From JAIQFL01 sp035501495 (lineage in GTDB: Bacteria > Acidobacteriota > Terriglobia > Bryobacterales > Bryobacteraceae): a stretch of 64,000 bases of DNA. A model generated the notes under the pieces. The model saw only the letters and a list, made by a program, of their open reading frames with translations, was not told where the DNA came from and ran no database searches. A program made the position numbers and the translations under genes. Shown piece after piece: positions 8,713 through 18,082 of the stretch; positions within the stretch are counted from its first letter, which is position 1, and each line of letters starts with the position of its first letter. The DNA is taken from the NCBI GenBank assembly GCA_035501495.1, contig DATJWB010000121.1, positions 1 through 64,000 on the forward strand. The letters are read 5' to 3'.

Positions 8713-9735
8713 TTAGACGAGAAGGCTGTTTTCACGGGCCAGTTTGAGCGCTTCGATGGCGGCGCCGCGAGCGCCCGCGGTGTCGCCGTTGGGCATTACG
8801 TAGATCGGGATGTCGGCCTGCTCGCGGCGCTGTGCGGGCATGCCAGCCCGGGTTTCGGCGAGAAACCATTGCTGGAATTCCTCTCCGGTCTCGAGCGCGC
8901 CGCCGCCAATCAGGAAGGCGTCGGGGTCGAAGGTATTGACCATCTCGTCGAGGAAAAGTCCCATGGCATGGGCCTGGACGCGGAAGATCTCGCGGCACAG
9001 GGGATCGCCGCGCTCCGCCATGCCGCGCACCAGTTTGGCTGCCTGGTGAAGGTCGCCGAGCCTCGCGAGCTCATGGCCGGGATACCTCGGCAGGAGAAAA
9101 GGCAGCAGCGATTTTTCGATGGCGGTGAGGGAGCAGAGAGCTTCCAGGTCGCCCACCCGCCCGCAGTTGCATACCGGTTTCAGCCCGTCGATTCCGGCGA
9201 TCGTCTGGTAGGGAATCAGCACATGCCCCAGTTCGCCGCCGAAACCCATCCTGCCTTTCACAACGCTGCCCTCCAGGATCACGCCGCCGCCGAGGCCGGT
9301 TCCGATGATCGCCGTGATGGAGGTGGCCCGGCTGTTGGCGCCGAAGATAGTGAAGTGGCCCCAGAGGGCGCCGGCGTTTCCATCGTTCAGGTAGGTGACC
9401 GGCTTGCCGAGTTTCCGCGACAGGTTCGTCGGGATATCGAACCCCGCCCAGTCGGGGTGGGCGAAGTTGGTGGAACCGCGGGCGCTGAGCACCCCTTCGG
9501 CGCTTGCCGGACCAGGCGTGTCGAGTCCTACGGCCACCAACGCGGAAAGCGGAACTCCGGCCTTTTCGACCGCGAACCGGAGGCCGTCCTCAATCTGCTG
9601 CAGGCAGACCGCCGGCCCCTGCTTCGTCAATGCAGGATGCTCGCACAACCCTTCGATGAGAAACTCCTCCTGTCGGTTGACCAGGGTGTAGTTGATGGCG
9701 TTACCGCCCAGATCGATTCCTGCGACTACTTGCAC
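8713..9735 (-). CDS. ROK-family sugar kinase or regulator-like protein
   Basis: 340 residues. It has the N-terminal ATP-binding motif AGIDLGGNAINYTLV, the second glycine-rich region ITAIIGTGLGGGVI, and the substrate/zinc region GGELGHVLIP followed by CNCGRVGDLEAL. ROK kinases phosphorylate glucose, N-acetylhexosamines or mannose in the cytoplasm. No helix-turn-helix precedes the kinase fold, so it is kinase-like rather than a NagC/Mlc repressor. The usual zinc ligand set CxCGxxGC is incomplete: the third cysteine is aspartate here. The start is GTG with GAGGAAAC upstream. No sugar-uptake genes are adjacent, so the substrate is open. Confidence 0.85.
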   Translation of the reverse strand: MQVVAGIDLGGNAINYTLVNRQEEFLIEGLCEHPALTKQGPAVCLQQIEDGLRFAVEKAGVPLSALVAVGLDTPGPASAEGVLSARGSTNFAHPDWAGFDIPTNLSRKLGKPVTYLNDGNAGALWGHFTIFGANSRATSITAIIGTGLGGGVILEGSVVKGRMGFGGELGHVLIPYQTIAGIDGLKPVCNCGRVGDLEALCSLTAIEKSLLPFLLPRYPGHELARLGDLHQAAKLVRGMAERGDPLCREIFRVQAHAMGLFLDEMVNTFDPDAFLIGGGALETGEEFQQWFLAETRAGMPAQRREQADIPIYVMPNGDTAGARGAAIEALKLARENSLLV

Positions 9736-9803
9736 GTTTCCTCGCTTGCCTATTACAGTTTTCCCAAAAGTCTCAGATTACCACTCGACCGCCAGGCGGC
9801 AGA

Positions 9804-12011
9804 TCACTTCCTCAGTTCCCGCTCCAGGTCGCTGAGGACCTCAGCCTTGCGCTCGCTGTTGAGGTCTCTCTGCAACCGGCGCAGCGCAACGCCGATGACG
9901 TCGCGATGATGCAGGCGGGAGCCGAAATGTTCGGTGAGCCGGAGCCAGAGCTCGTGCGCACGATCCAGATCTTCCGGCCAGAGCCGGGGAGGATGGGGTC
10001 CGAGGTTGACGTAGACGGAAGGCCGCTCCGGCCTGATGATTTCGAGCGAAAACGCATGCCTTGGTTCGGGCAGCCTTTCCCAGGCCAGTCCGATGCGCCG
10101 CGCCAGTTCCTCCGAGTCCATCTTCGCCGAAACGCCCGTGACCAGGCGTGATGCCTTCAGCCTGGCGGCGGTCTGCGCCATAGCATCGAACGGATCGACG
10201 CCCGGTACGACCAGCAGATCCACGGTCTTGCCCTGCTTTTCGGCCATCGAGACCACCGCGGAAAGCAGCTCCTTTTCGTAATCCGAGAAGAGCTGCTGAT
10301 CGGACAGTTCGTACTCGCCCGCACCGGCAGAGACGGGACGGACGGTCATCACGACGATATCGTGCCGGCGCACATTGGTCTTTTCGAGCACGGCCTGCAA
10401 ATGCGCCATATGATGGTAGTCGCGTACGGCTACCAGCACAGCCCCCGGGCGGGCATGGACGGTGGCGGCCGTAATCTCGGGCCGCATTTCCAGGTTGAAC
10501 TCCTCCAGAGGGGCCTTCCGGTGCGCGAGTTTCCGGGCGTTGACCCGCTCTGAAAAGGTGAAGATCACGAAGAACACGGCGGTGAAGCTGACACCGTAGA
10601 TGGTGGCAATCTGTTTGGAGAAGAGGTTGGCAACCGCCACCAGGCCGAGCACCAGCGTGGTCGCCACCAGGCCAACCGGCCATTCCCTGCCGGCAATCCG
10701 CAGGTTCCCCGGAACCTTGTATTCCTGGTCGTGACGATGGTAGCGGAGCACCAACACGCCTATGGACTTGAGGAAGAAACTCCAAACCACGCCGAACGCA
10801 TACGCTTCGCCCAGCAGGTAGACGTTGCCGCGGCTCAGGGCGATCGTCCCGATCTGCAAAAGGGCAATCAGGTTGATGATGCGATAGGTGGTGCCGAACC
10901 GGCGCTGCGGCTTCCGGAACCAGTCGAGCAGCACGCCGTCCTCGGCGATCCGGTTCATCACGCCGTTGGCCCCGATGATCGCGGTGTTGACCGCGCCCGA
11001 CAGAATCAGCACGCCGACGATGACCACGAACACGTGGAAGATCAAGCGCAGCAGGGGCGGCCCCGCCAGATGCATGGCCAGCCCCCCCAACAGGTTATCC
11101 ACGTACTGACTGCGGAAATTGTCGGGAATGATCATGCCGGCAAACAGCGTGATGATGCCTGTCGAGACCACCGCGTACATGCACACCAGGTTGCCTGTGT
11201 AGCGCAGGTTCTTCAGCTTGGGGTAGGCGATTTCGCGATACACCTGCGCCAGGGTTTCAAATCCGCTCATCGACAGCAGCGAGTGGCCGAAGGCAATGAT
11301 GATGGCCACCACACCGATATGGGGCCAGATCGTGCCTTGAAACCATCCCAGCGCTTCGGGTGCGAATTGCAGATTAGCGGGGGTGGGAGCGGGAGGCAAT
11401 TCGACCTTGTGCGCAAGCAGCAGCGTGATGGGACACCAGATCAGAAACGCCACCACCATCACCGTGGTAATTTGCATGATGCGCAGCGCCTTTCCGCTGG
11501 ATTCGTGGATCCCCTTGATGTTGCTTCTCCAGAAGTAGACCGTCACCAGGATGGCGAAGCCCGCGGCGAAGGTATCGGGGTCCACGTGCGGGATCCCCAG
11601 ATGACTCAATCCGGAGACCTCGTTGAGCAGGTGCGCCAGGTACTGTCCCGCGCTAACCACGCTGATGGGGCCGGTGAGGATGTAATCGAAGATCAGCGAC
11701 GAGACGGAGAGGCGGGCGACGAACGGGCCCATGGAATCACGCACCACGACGTAAACGCCGCCCCGTACGAACATGCTGCTCGATTCCATGTAGACGGAGC
11801 GGACGGCGAAGCTGAAGAGCATGACCCCGAGGATGAACCACGGGGCGCTCTTGCCAATAGCGTGTTCCGCGATGCCACCGGCATAAAATGCGGAGGAGGC
11901 GAGGTCGCTGAGCACCACGGCCGCCGCGCGCCAGAACGAGATAAATGAAAGAGCTACGGTCGTTGCCACGACCACCTTGGCTGTCGTGGAACGAGGTATT
12001 TCCGGAGGCAT
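9804..12011 (-). CDS. APC-superfamily permease with soluble C-terminal domain (paralogue 1)
   Basis: About 735 residues. The first ~480 form an APC-type amino-acid/cation transporter with about 12 hydrophobic segments (VATTVALSFISFWRAAAVV, LIFDYILTGPISVVSAGQYL, GAVNTAIIGANGVMNRIAED). The last ~230 residues are soluble, presumably cytoplasmic. They contain a universal-stress-like alpha/beta stretch (GAVLVAVRDYHHMAHLQAVL, VDLLVVPGVDPFDAMAQ, RLVTGVSAK) and a terminal segment with LGPHPPRLWPEDLDRAHELW and LHHRDVIGVALRRL. It is a close paralogue of the next gene upstream over its whole length. The start is ATG at 12011 or GTG at 12017; neither has a clear ribosome-binding site. Substrate unknown. 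Confidence 0.85.
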   Translation of the reverse strand: MPPEIPRSTTAKVVVATTVALSFISFWRAAAVVLSDLASSAFYAGGIAEHAIGKSAPWFILGVMLFSFAVRSVYMESSSMFVRGGVYVVVRDSMGPFVARLSVSSLIFDYILTGPISVVSAGQYLAHLLNEVSGLSHLGIPHVDPDTFAAGFAILVTVYFWRSNIKGIHESSGKALRIMQITTVMVVAFLIWCPITLLLAHKVELPPAPTPANLQFAPEALGWFQGTIWPHIGVVAIIIAFGHSLLSMSGFETLAQVYREIAYPKLKNLRYTGNLVCMYAVVSTGIITLFAGMIIPDNFRSQYVDNLLGGLAMHLAGPPLLRLIFHVFVVIVGVLILSGAVNTAIIGANGVMNRIAEDGVLLDWFRKPQRRFGTTYRIINLIALLQIGTIALSRGNVYLLGEAYAFGVVWSFFLKSIGVLVLRYHRHDQEYKVPGNLRIAGREWPVGLVATTLVLGLVAVANLFSKQIATIYGVSFTAVFFVIFTFSERVNARKLAHRKAPLEEFNLEMRPEITAATVHARPGAVLVAVRDYHHMAHLQAVLEKTNVRRHDIVVMTVRPVSAGAGEYELSDQQLFSDYEKELLSAVVSMAEKQGKTVDLLVVPGVDPFDAMAQTAARLKASRLVTGVSAKMDSEELARRIGLAWERLPEPRHAFSLEIIRPERPSVYVNLGPHPPRLWPEDLDRAHELWLRLTEHFGSRLHHRDVIGVALRRLQRDLNSERKAEVLSDLERELRK

Positions 12012-12101
12012 GCCCACTACGATATTAGCGAAGAATGAACGGTGTGGACGGCAGTATGACGGGTCGCGGGCCGTTCAGACGGGCGAGGGGGGCGCACTAG
12101 T

Positions 12102-14339
12102 CTAGCGGTCCTGCGCGTGCCCATTCGTTCCGGAAATCTCCCGCATCACATCCGCAATCACTTCGACGGAGCGGTCCGACCGGAGTTCCGCGTTCATCCG
12201 GCGCAAGGCAACACCGATGACGTCCCGATGATGCAGCTTCGACCCGGGCCCGCGAGCGCTCAGTTCCAGCCAGAGCTGGTGCGCCAACTCGATATCCTCG
12301 GGCCACAAGCGGGGAGGGTGAGGACCGAGATTGAAGAACACCGTGTCGATCTGGTTTTCCAGAACAATCTCAAGCGACAGTGAAGGACGCGGCTCGGGAA
12401 GCTTCTCCCAATAATATCCGACCTGCGCGCCCTGCTCGGATGGCGTGAGTTTAGGGGAAAGCCCCATGACGATGCGCGAAGATTGCAGGCGGGCGGCCAT
12501 CTGGACCACCGCCTCGTATGGGTCGGACCCCGGGACAACCATCAGCTCGACGTGTTTGCCGGCCTTCTCCGCCAGCGACACCACGCGTGAAAACACCATA
12601 GTTTCGTCCTCGGAGAAGATCTGGTTGGTTTCGAGGGCGTGTTCCCCCGAAGCCGCCTGCGTCACCTGGCGAACGGAAAGGACCACGATATCCATCCTGC
12701 GCGTGTCAGTCTTCTGCAGGATGCGCTGCAGGTGTTGCAGCCGATGGGGATTACGCACGGCTACCAGTACACTGCCGGGCCTTACGTTGATGGGGTCGGC
12801 GGCGATATCGGCGCGGGTGTCCAGGCGGAACTTTTCCATCTCCTGCTCATGAGTTGCCTTGCGCTTCCGGTTGTAGATGTCGGACAACTCGAACACGATG
12901 AAGAAGGCAATGCTGAAGGTCACGCCGGAAATCGTAGCCACCTTCTTGGTGAGTACGTTGATGACAGCCAAGGCGAAGAGGGCCGATGTGATGATGATCA
13001 GGCCCAGCGGGATCTCGGTCTTGCCGATGTAGAAATTCAGCGGCACCTTCCATTCGCGGCCATGCGGCTGTTTGTAGCGGAGCATCAGCACGGAGAGCGC
13101 CTTCATGGCGAAGCTCCACACCACGCCAAAAGCATATGCCTCGCCGAGCATCACCATATCGCCGCGGCTCACGATGATGGTGAGCATTTGCAGGATGACG
13201 ACGAGGTTGATCAGCCGGTAGGTGGTGCCGAACTTGTGGTGCGGCCGGCGGAACCAGTCGGGCAGCACGCCGTCCTCCGCCACACGGTTGAGCACGCCAT
13301 TCGACCCGATAATCGCGGTGTTCACCGCGCCCGCCAGGATCAAGGTCCCCACCAAAACCACGAAACCGTGGAACAGCAGGCGGACCGAAATCGGCCCGAT
13401 CAGGTACATCGCCAGCCCGCCGATCAGGTTGTCGAGGACCCCCTGGCGCGCATCGTCCGGGATGATCCATACCGCGAAGAAGGAGACCAGCGATGTGAAC
13501 AGAAGGCTGTAGACAAAGATCACGAAGCCGGCGCGCTCCAGGTTCTTGAGCTTGGGATGCGCGATTTCCCGGTTCACCTGTGCCAGGCTCTCTTCGCCGC
13601 TCATGGCCAGCAGCGAGTGGCCCAGTCCGATGAGAATGGCGATGGCGGTGATCGAGGGCGCAATCGTGCCTTTCAACCATCCCAGCGCCTCGGGATCGAA
13701 CTTCAGGTTTGCTCGAACCGGAAGCGGAACCGGCTGGTACCCGTTCTTGAGCATCGTCACCACGCACCAGACGATCAGCATGACCACCATCACGGTAGTG
13801 ATCTGCATGATGCGCAGCGCCTTTTCGCTCGACTCGTGGATTCCGATGATGTTCTTGCGCCAGAAGTACACCGTCACGGCGGCAGCGAACACCGCCGCGA
13901 AGTACGGCGGATGCACGTGAAGGCTGGGGATTTTCAGGTGCTCGCCAATCTCGTTGATCAGGCCGCCCAGGTAGAGGCCCGCGCTGACGCCGCTGATCGG
14001 TCCGGTGAGCACGTAGTCGAACATCAGGGCCGAGACCGAGAATTTCGCCAGGGTGCCGCCCATCGCTTCAAGCACCACTCTGTACACGCCGCCGCGCACG
14101 AACATCGAGCAACTCTCGATGTAGATGGAGCGGACCGCGTACGAGAACAGCATGATCGCCAGGATGAACCAGGGCGCAGACTTGCCGATGGCGTGCTCGG
14201 CAATACCGCCCACGTAGTATGCCGAAGATCCCAGGTCGCTTAATACGATGGCGGCCGCCCGCCAGAAGGAAATGAACGACAGCATGACGGTAGTGGCCAC
14301 AACCACTTTGACCGCTGCCGGCCGCTGCTCGGATGTCAC
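12102..14339 (-). CDS. APC-superfamily permease with soluble C-terminal domain (paralogue 2)
   Basis: 745 residues from the GTG at 14339, which has GAGGTG nine bases upstream. The open frame extends to 14870, but that part overlaps the divergent cca gene and has no transporter sequence. It has the same architecture as the neighbour: APC core (VATTVMLSFISFWRAAAIV, LMFDYVLTGPISGVSAGLYL, GAVNTAIIGSNGVLNRVAED), then a universal-stress-like domain (GSVLVAVRNPHRLQHLQRIL, VELMVVPGSDPYEAVVQ, RIVMGLSPK) and LGPHPPRLWPEDIELAHQLW. The two genes lie head to tail 90 bases apart and look like a tandem duplication that has diverged. The conserved tail suggests a regulatory role, but this is inference. Confidence 0.85.
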   Translation of the reverse strand: MTSEQRPAAVKVVVATTVMLSFISFWRAAAIVLSDLGSSAYYVGGIAEHAIGKSAPWFILAIMLFSYAVRSIYIESCSMFVRGGVYRVVLEAMGGTLAKFSVSALMFDYVLTGPISGVSAGLYLGGLINEIGEHLKIPSLHVHPPYFAAVFAAAVTVYFWRKNIIGIHESSEKALRIMQITTVMVVMLIVWCVVTMLKNGYQPVPLPVRANLKFDPEALGWLKGTIAPSITAIAILIGLGHSLLAMSGEESLAQVNREIAHPKLKNLERAGFVIFVYSLLFTSLVSFFAVWIIPDDARQGVLDNLIGGLAMYLIGPISVRLLFHGFVVLVGTLILAGAVNTAIIGSNGVLNRVAEDGVLPDWFRRPHHKFGTTYRLINLVVILQMLTIIVSRGDMVMLGEAYAFGVVWSFAMKALSVLMLRYKQPHGREWKVPLNFYIGKTEIPLGLIIITSALFALAVINVLTKKVATISGVTFSIAFFIVFELSDIYNRKRKATHEQEMEKFRLDTRADIAADPINVRPGSVLVAVRNPHRLQHLQRILQKTDTRRMDIVVLSVRQVTQAASGEHALETNQIFSEDETMVFSRVVSLAEKAGKHVELMVVPGSDPYEAVVQMAARLQSSRIVMGLSPKLTPSEQGAQVGYYWEKLPEPRPSLSLEIVLENQIDTVFFNLGPHPPRLWPEDIELAHQLWLELSARGPGSKLHHRDVIGVALRRMNAELRSDRSVEVIADVMREISGTNGHAQDR

Positions 14340-14526
14340 GGAAGTATCACCTCGATCACCATCACCGTTGGTGCTCTCAAATATGCCTGCGAGGTTAGCT
14401 GACGGGCTAGAGCTTGAAAGTACTCCGTCCTTCGGACTGCGCCCCGAAAACGCGGGTCCCCCGCCTCCAGGTGGAGTTCGGCCTACACATATTAGCATAG
14501 AGGTAGGAGGCAGGTGGACCGCGGAT

Positions 14527-15834
14527 ATGGAGGCTGAGGCACTGGCGAGGGCGGTGATTGCAAAGCTGCGAAGCGGAGGCCACCAGGCATACCTGGTGGG
14601 CGGCTGCGTGCGCGATTTGCTGCTGGGGTTCACGCCCAAGGATTTCGATGTCGCTACCGATGCCCGGCCCGATCGCATCATGGACTTGTTCCCCAATTCC
14701 GGCCGCGTGGGGGCGCACTTCGGCGTGGTGCTGGTGCGGGACGTGTTCTGCCAGGTAGAGGTTGCGACCTTCCGCAGCGACCACGAGTATGAAGATGGCC
14801 GCCGCCCCTCCAGTGTGCACTTCGAACACGATCCTCGCGAAGACGTTCTGCGGCGCGACTTCACGATCAACGGGCTGATGATGGATCCCGAGTCCGGGGA
14901 AATCCTGGACTACGTGGGCGGCCAGGCCGATTTGGGGCGGCGCGTGATTCGCGCGATCGGCGATCCCGATGCGCGATTCGAGGAGGATCATCTTCGGCTT
15001 CTGCGCGCGATCCGCTTTGCTGCCCGGTTCCAATTCGCGATCGATCCCGCGACTTTCGAGGCGATCGGCCGCCAACACGAGCGGATCGCGAGGATCTCGG
15101 CGGAGAGGATTCGCGACGAACTGGTGCGCATCCTGACCGAGGGGGGCGCGCGTCGCGGCTTCGAGATGCTGGATGTCACCGGGTTGCTGGCCGTGATCCT
15201 GCCGGAAGTGGCCGCCCTGAAAGGCGTCCCGCAGCCCCCGGAGTTTCACCCCGAGGGCGATGTGTGGGTGCATACGCTGCTGCTTCTGGAACAGTTAGAC
15301 CATCCGACCCCCACGCTTGCGCTGGCGGCACTGCTGCACGATGTGGGCAAGCCTCCCACGTTCCGTGTGGCCGACCGGATCCGCTTCGATAGCCACGCCG
15401 AAGTAGGCGTCAGGATGGCTCACGACATCATGAACCGCCTGCGATTTTCGCGCGACGAAATGGAGCAGGTGGAGGCACTGGTGGCCAATCACATGCGCTT
15501 CATCGACGTGGGGCGCATGAAGCAGAGCACACTCAAGCGCTTTCTGCGGATGCCCGCGATCGAGGAACATCTGGAACTCCATCGTCTGGATTGCATGTCA
15601 GGCAGCAAGCGTCTGGAGAGCTACGAGGTGGCCAGGCGCCGCCTGGAAGAGATGACTGCGGAGCAGTTGAAGCCCGCGCCCCTGCTGACCGGGACCGACC
15701 TGATTGCGGAAGGCTATGTGCCCGGGCCGCGGTTCGCCGAGATCCTGTCCGCCGTCGAGGATGCCCAGTTGGAGGGGCGCATTCGAACCTCGGGAGAAGC
15801 GCTCGCGCTGGTACAAGCCGAGTTCCCCCTGTAG
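14527..15834 (+). CDS. cca: CCA tRNA nucleotidyltransferase / polyA polymerase family protein with HD domain
   Basis: 435 residues from the ATG at 14527, preceded by GGAGG (14506-14510) and AGGTGG (14512-14517). The class II nucleotidyltransferase head has YLVGGCVRDLLLG and the metal-binding pair in DFDVATDA (about residues 20-55), then RRDFTINGLM and the RNA-binding domain (EDHLRLLRAIRFAARF). An HD domain follows (LAALLHDVGKPPTF, about 270-285). The enzyme adds or repairs the 3' CCA of tRNAs. The HD part may give phosphatase or phosphodiesterase activity, as in gammaproteobacterial Cca. In some lineages A-adding and CC-adding enzymes are separate, which sequence alone cannot settle. Confidence 0.88.
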   Translation: MEAEALARAVIAKLRSGGHQAYLVGGCVRDLLLGFTPKDFDVATDARPDRIMDLFPNSGRVGAHFGVVLVRDVFCQVEVATFRSDHEYEDGRRPSSVHFEHDPREDVLRRDFTINGLMMDPESGEILDYVGGQADLGRRVIRAIGDPDARFEEDHLRLLRAIRFAARFQFAIDPATFEAIGRQHERIARISAERIRDELVRILTEGGARRGFEMLDVTGLLAVILPEVAALKGVPQPPEFHPEGDVWVHTLLLLEQLDHPTPTLALAALLHDVGKPPTFRVADRIRFDSHAEVGVRMAHDIMNRLRFSRDEMEQVEALVANHMRFIDVGRMKQSTLKRFLRMPAIEEHLELHRLDCMSGSKRLESYEVARRRLEEMTAEQLKPAPLLTGTDLIAEGYVPGPRFAEILSAVEDAQLEGRIRTSGEALALVQAEFPL

Positions 15835-15872
15835 AATCTCATTACATGGCTCCGTGCGAACCGGGAGGGATT

Positions 15873-17225
15873 ATGGCGGACACTGCAGTTGCGCCCGAGG
15901 CCGCGGGTGAGGCTCTTTCCGAGCGGCCGGCTTCAGTGCGCTGGTCTTTCGCGCATCGGATCTTTTTTCGCTTCTTGTTCTGCTATTTCGTGCTGTATGC
16001 GCTCCCCGATTCCGGCCGGGTGAGTCTCGTCAACTACATTCCCGGTGCCTTCAATCTGGTCTCCAAACGGTATACCGCGCTGTGGCACTCGATATGCCCT
16101 TGGGTGGCGATACACGTGTTTCACTTGAGCGGCCAGGCGGTTACCTACTTTCCGACCGGCAGCGGCGACACGACTCTCGGCTATGTTCAGAACCTGTTGT
16201 TTGTAGTTTTCGCAATGGCCGCTACGCTGGTGTGGTCGCTGGCCGATTACCGGCGTCCGAACTACGAGACGCTGCATGCCTGGCTGCGTCTGCTGGTGCG
16301 CTACACGCTGGCGTTCACGCTCTTCGGCTACGGCTTCGCGAAGGTCTTTCCGCTGCAATTCGGCACGCCAGGGTTTCTGAGGCTGATCGAGCCGTACGGC
16401 GACTTCTCCCCGATGGGATCGTTATGGTGGTTCATGGGTGCGTCGATTCCGTACATCATTTTTTCGGGAGCGGCCGAGGTGCTGGGCGGGCTGCTGCTGG
16501 TGTTCCGCCGCACGGCCATGCTGGGCGCGCTGGTTTCTTTCGGTGTGATGCTCAACGTCGCGGCGCTCAATTACTGCTATGACGTGCCCGTCAAGCTCTA
16601 TTCCAGCAATCTGGTGCTGATGGCGATTTTCCTGGCGGCGCGGGACGCCAGGCGGCTGTTCGATTTCTTTCTGCTGAATCGTCCCACCGCGGCCGCAGAC
16701 CTGACGGCTCCGCGCCTTCCGCGGCGGTGGATGCGGATTGGCGCCACCGCTTTTCAGGTGTTGTTCGTGGGCTACTGTCTGTACGGCCAGGTCCACGGCG
16801 GCTGGCAGGCGTACAAGGACCGGTACATCAATCCGCAACGTCCGCCGCTCTATGGGCTGTACGAAGTGGAAAGCTTCGCGCGGAACGGCCAGGAACTGCC
16901 GCCGCTGATTACCGACTCGACGCGGTGGCGCAAGATGGTGGCACAATCTTCAGCCGCCATTAACGTGAAGATGATGGACGACTCGATCACCAACTTCGGC
17001 GCCGAATACGACACTGCGAAAGGCACCGTGAGTCTGACGGCCGGCAGCGATAAGAGCCACAAGTATACGCTTGCCTGGACGCGTCCCGACGCCGACCATC
17101 TTACCTTGCAGGGAGCCCTGGCGAACGGCGAAGTATCGATGAGACTTCGCCGGATCGACCCGATGTCGTTCCGGCTGTTGAGTCGCGGATACCACTGGAT
17201 CAACGAACTGCCTTTCAATCGGTAA
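15873..17225 (+). CDS. DoxX-like integral membrane protein with periplasmic C-terminal domain
   Basis: 450 residues from the ATG at 15873, which has GGGAGGG six bases upstream (a weaker ATG lies at 15846). About eight hydrophobic segments cover residues 25-330 (FFRFLFCYFVLYALP, NLLFVVFAMAATLVW, YTLAFTLFGYGFAKVFPLQF, YIIFSGAAEVLGGLLLVFRR). A roughly 120-residue soluble domain (LYEVESFARNGQELPPLI and a beta-rich segment after it) ends the protein. The GYGFAKVFPLQF and GAAEVLGGLLL segments resemble DoxX/DoxD-type proteins, whose functions are varied and mostly unknown. It lies 38 bases after cca and may be co-transcribed. Confidence 0.6.
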   Translation: MADTAVAPEAAGEALSERPASVRWSFAHRIFFRFLFCYFVLYALPDSGRVSLVNYIPGAFNLVSKRYTALWHSICPWVAIHVFHLSGQAVTYFPTGSGDTTLGYVQNLLFVVFAMAATLVWSLADYRRPNYETLHAWLRLLVRYTLAFTLFGYGFAKVFPLQFGTPGFLRLIEPYGDFSPMGSLWWFMGASIPYIIFSGAAEVLGGLLLVFRRTAMLGALVSFGVMLNVAALNYCYDVPVKLYSSNLVLMAIFLAARDARRLFDFFLLNRPTAAADLTAPRLPRRWMRIGATAFQVLFVGYCLYGQVHGGWQAYKDRYINPQRPPLYGLYEVESFARNGQELPPLITDSTRWRKMVAQSSAAINVKMMDDSITNFGAEYDTAKGTVSLTAGSDKSHKYTLAWTRPDADHLTLQGALANGEVSMRLRRIDPMSFRLLSRGYHWINELPFNR

Positions 17226-17235
17226 GCAGGCGGAT

Positions 17236-17387
17236 GTGGCGCCGGCACTCCTGCCTGCCGCGTCCCGACTCTTCGGGACGCTTTTGAGTCCCCACCGCAC
17301 TGGTGCCCAATTCGGGAGGTCTCCGCAGAGTTCGGAGACGGACAAGCGTCCCCATGAGTGGGGACGCGGCACGAGTGCCCGCGCCAC
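17236..17387. repeat. MITE/REP-like repeat, copy B
   Basis: 152 bp bounded by GTGGCGCCGGCACTCCTGCC on the left and its near inverted complement (GGCACGAGTGCCCGCGCCAC) on the right. It fills the convergent gap almost exactly: it starts 10 bases after the stop of the DoxX-like gene and ends at the base before the stop codon of the uracil-DNA glycosylase gene. It holds two hairpins, each with a 9-bp stem and 4-base loop (17260-17281 and 17346-17367). Confidence 0.85.
17260..17285 (+). terminator. Intrinsic terminator-like hairpin carried by repeat copy B
   Basis: Perfect 9-bp stem GCGTCCCGA / TCGGGACGC with loop CTCT followed by TTTT. It is placed 35 bases after the stop codon of the DoxX-like gene. 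Confidence 0.6.
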
Positions 17388-18068
17388 CTACTTTTCCGCC
17401 CTGCGGCGGGCCTTCCGAAAGACGTCCCGGAGCATCTTCTCCGTGAGCTTTCCAGTCGATGTGTTCTGCTGGCTGGGGTGGTAGGAACTAATCAGAATCG
17501 GATGGCCGGGCGCAGTTTCGAACTCCCGATTGTGGCCGAACACAAAAGCCGATCGACTGCCGATCACGGAGCGTGACTTCAAGACGTCGAGATACGTATC
17601 GAAGGCGATCTTGCCGAGAGCCACCACGACTTTGACGTCGCCCAGCAACTCCAACTCCCGCTCGAGGAAAGGGCGGCAATTGCGAATCTCTTCGGGTGTG
17701 GGCTTGTTGCCGGGCGGCGCGCAGCGAGCCGAGGCCGTGATGAAGATGTCCCGAAGCGTCAGGCCGTCATCGCGGGAAAAGCTGTCGGGCTGGGACGCGA
17801 AGCCCGTCTGGTGGAGCGCGCGGAACAGCACTTCGCCGGAGCGGTCGCCGGTAAACATGCGCCCGGTGCGGTTGGAACCATGAGCGCCAGGCGCCAATCC
17901 CAGGATCAGGACGCGGGCTCGCGGATCGCCGAAGCCCGGCACCGGCTTGCCCCAATAATCCCAGTCACGGTAGGCCCGCCGCTTCACGCGCGCCACGTTG
18001 GTGCAATGCTCCCGGAGGCGCGGGCAGAGGCCGCAGTTCACGATTTCGTTCTGGAGAACTTCGAGCAA
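17388..18068 (-). CDS. Uracil-DNA glycosylase, family 4/5 type
   Basis: 226 residues. The catalytic and uracil-binding motif is GLAPGAHGSNRTGRMFTGD, and the C-terminal motif ISSYHPSQQNTSTGK contains the conserved histidine. NCGLCPRLREHC plus a later cysteine (SARCAP) fit the iron-sulfur ligands of this group. GLAPGAHGSN lacks the GExPG form of family 4 and is closer to family 5 (UdgB). The enzyme removes uracil, and often hypoxanthine, from DNA. The chosen start is a TTG at 18068 with GGGAAGGA upstream, 14 bases after the stop of the preceding gene; longer starts would overlap that gene. Confidence 0.88.
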   Translation of the reverse strand: MLEVLQNEIVNCGLCPRLREHCTNVARVKRRAYRDWDYWGKPVPGFGDPRARVLILGLAPGAHGSNRTGRMFTGDRSGEVLFRALHQTGFASQPDSFSRDDGLTLRDIFITASARCAPPGNKPTPEEIRNCRPFLERELELLGDVKVVVALGKIAFDTYLDVLKSRSVIGSRSAFVFGHNREFETAPGHPILISSYHPSQQNTSTGKLTEKMLRDVFRKARRRAEK

Positions 18069-18082
18069 GCGGGTTCCTTCCC

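Noticed and set aside
14248..14526. Upstream extension of the cca frame
   Set aside because: It overlaps the N-terminal coding region of the divergent permease and has no Cca homology; the ATG at 14527 fits the family start.
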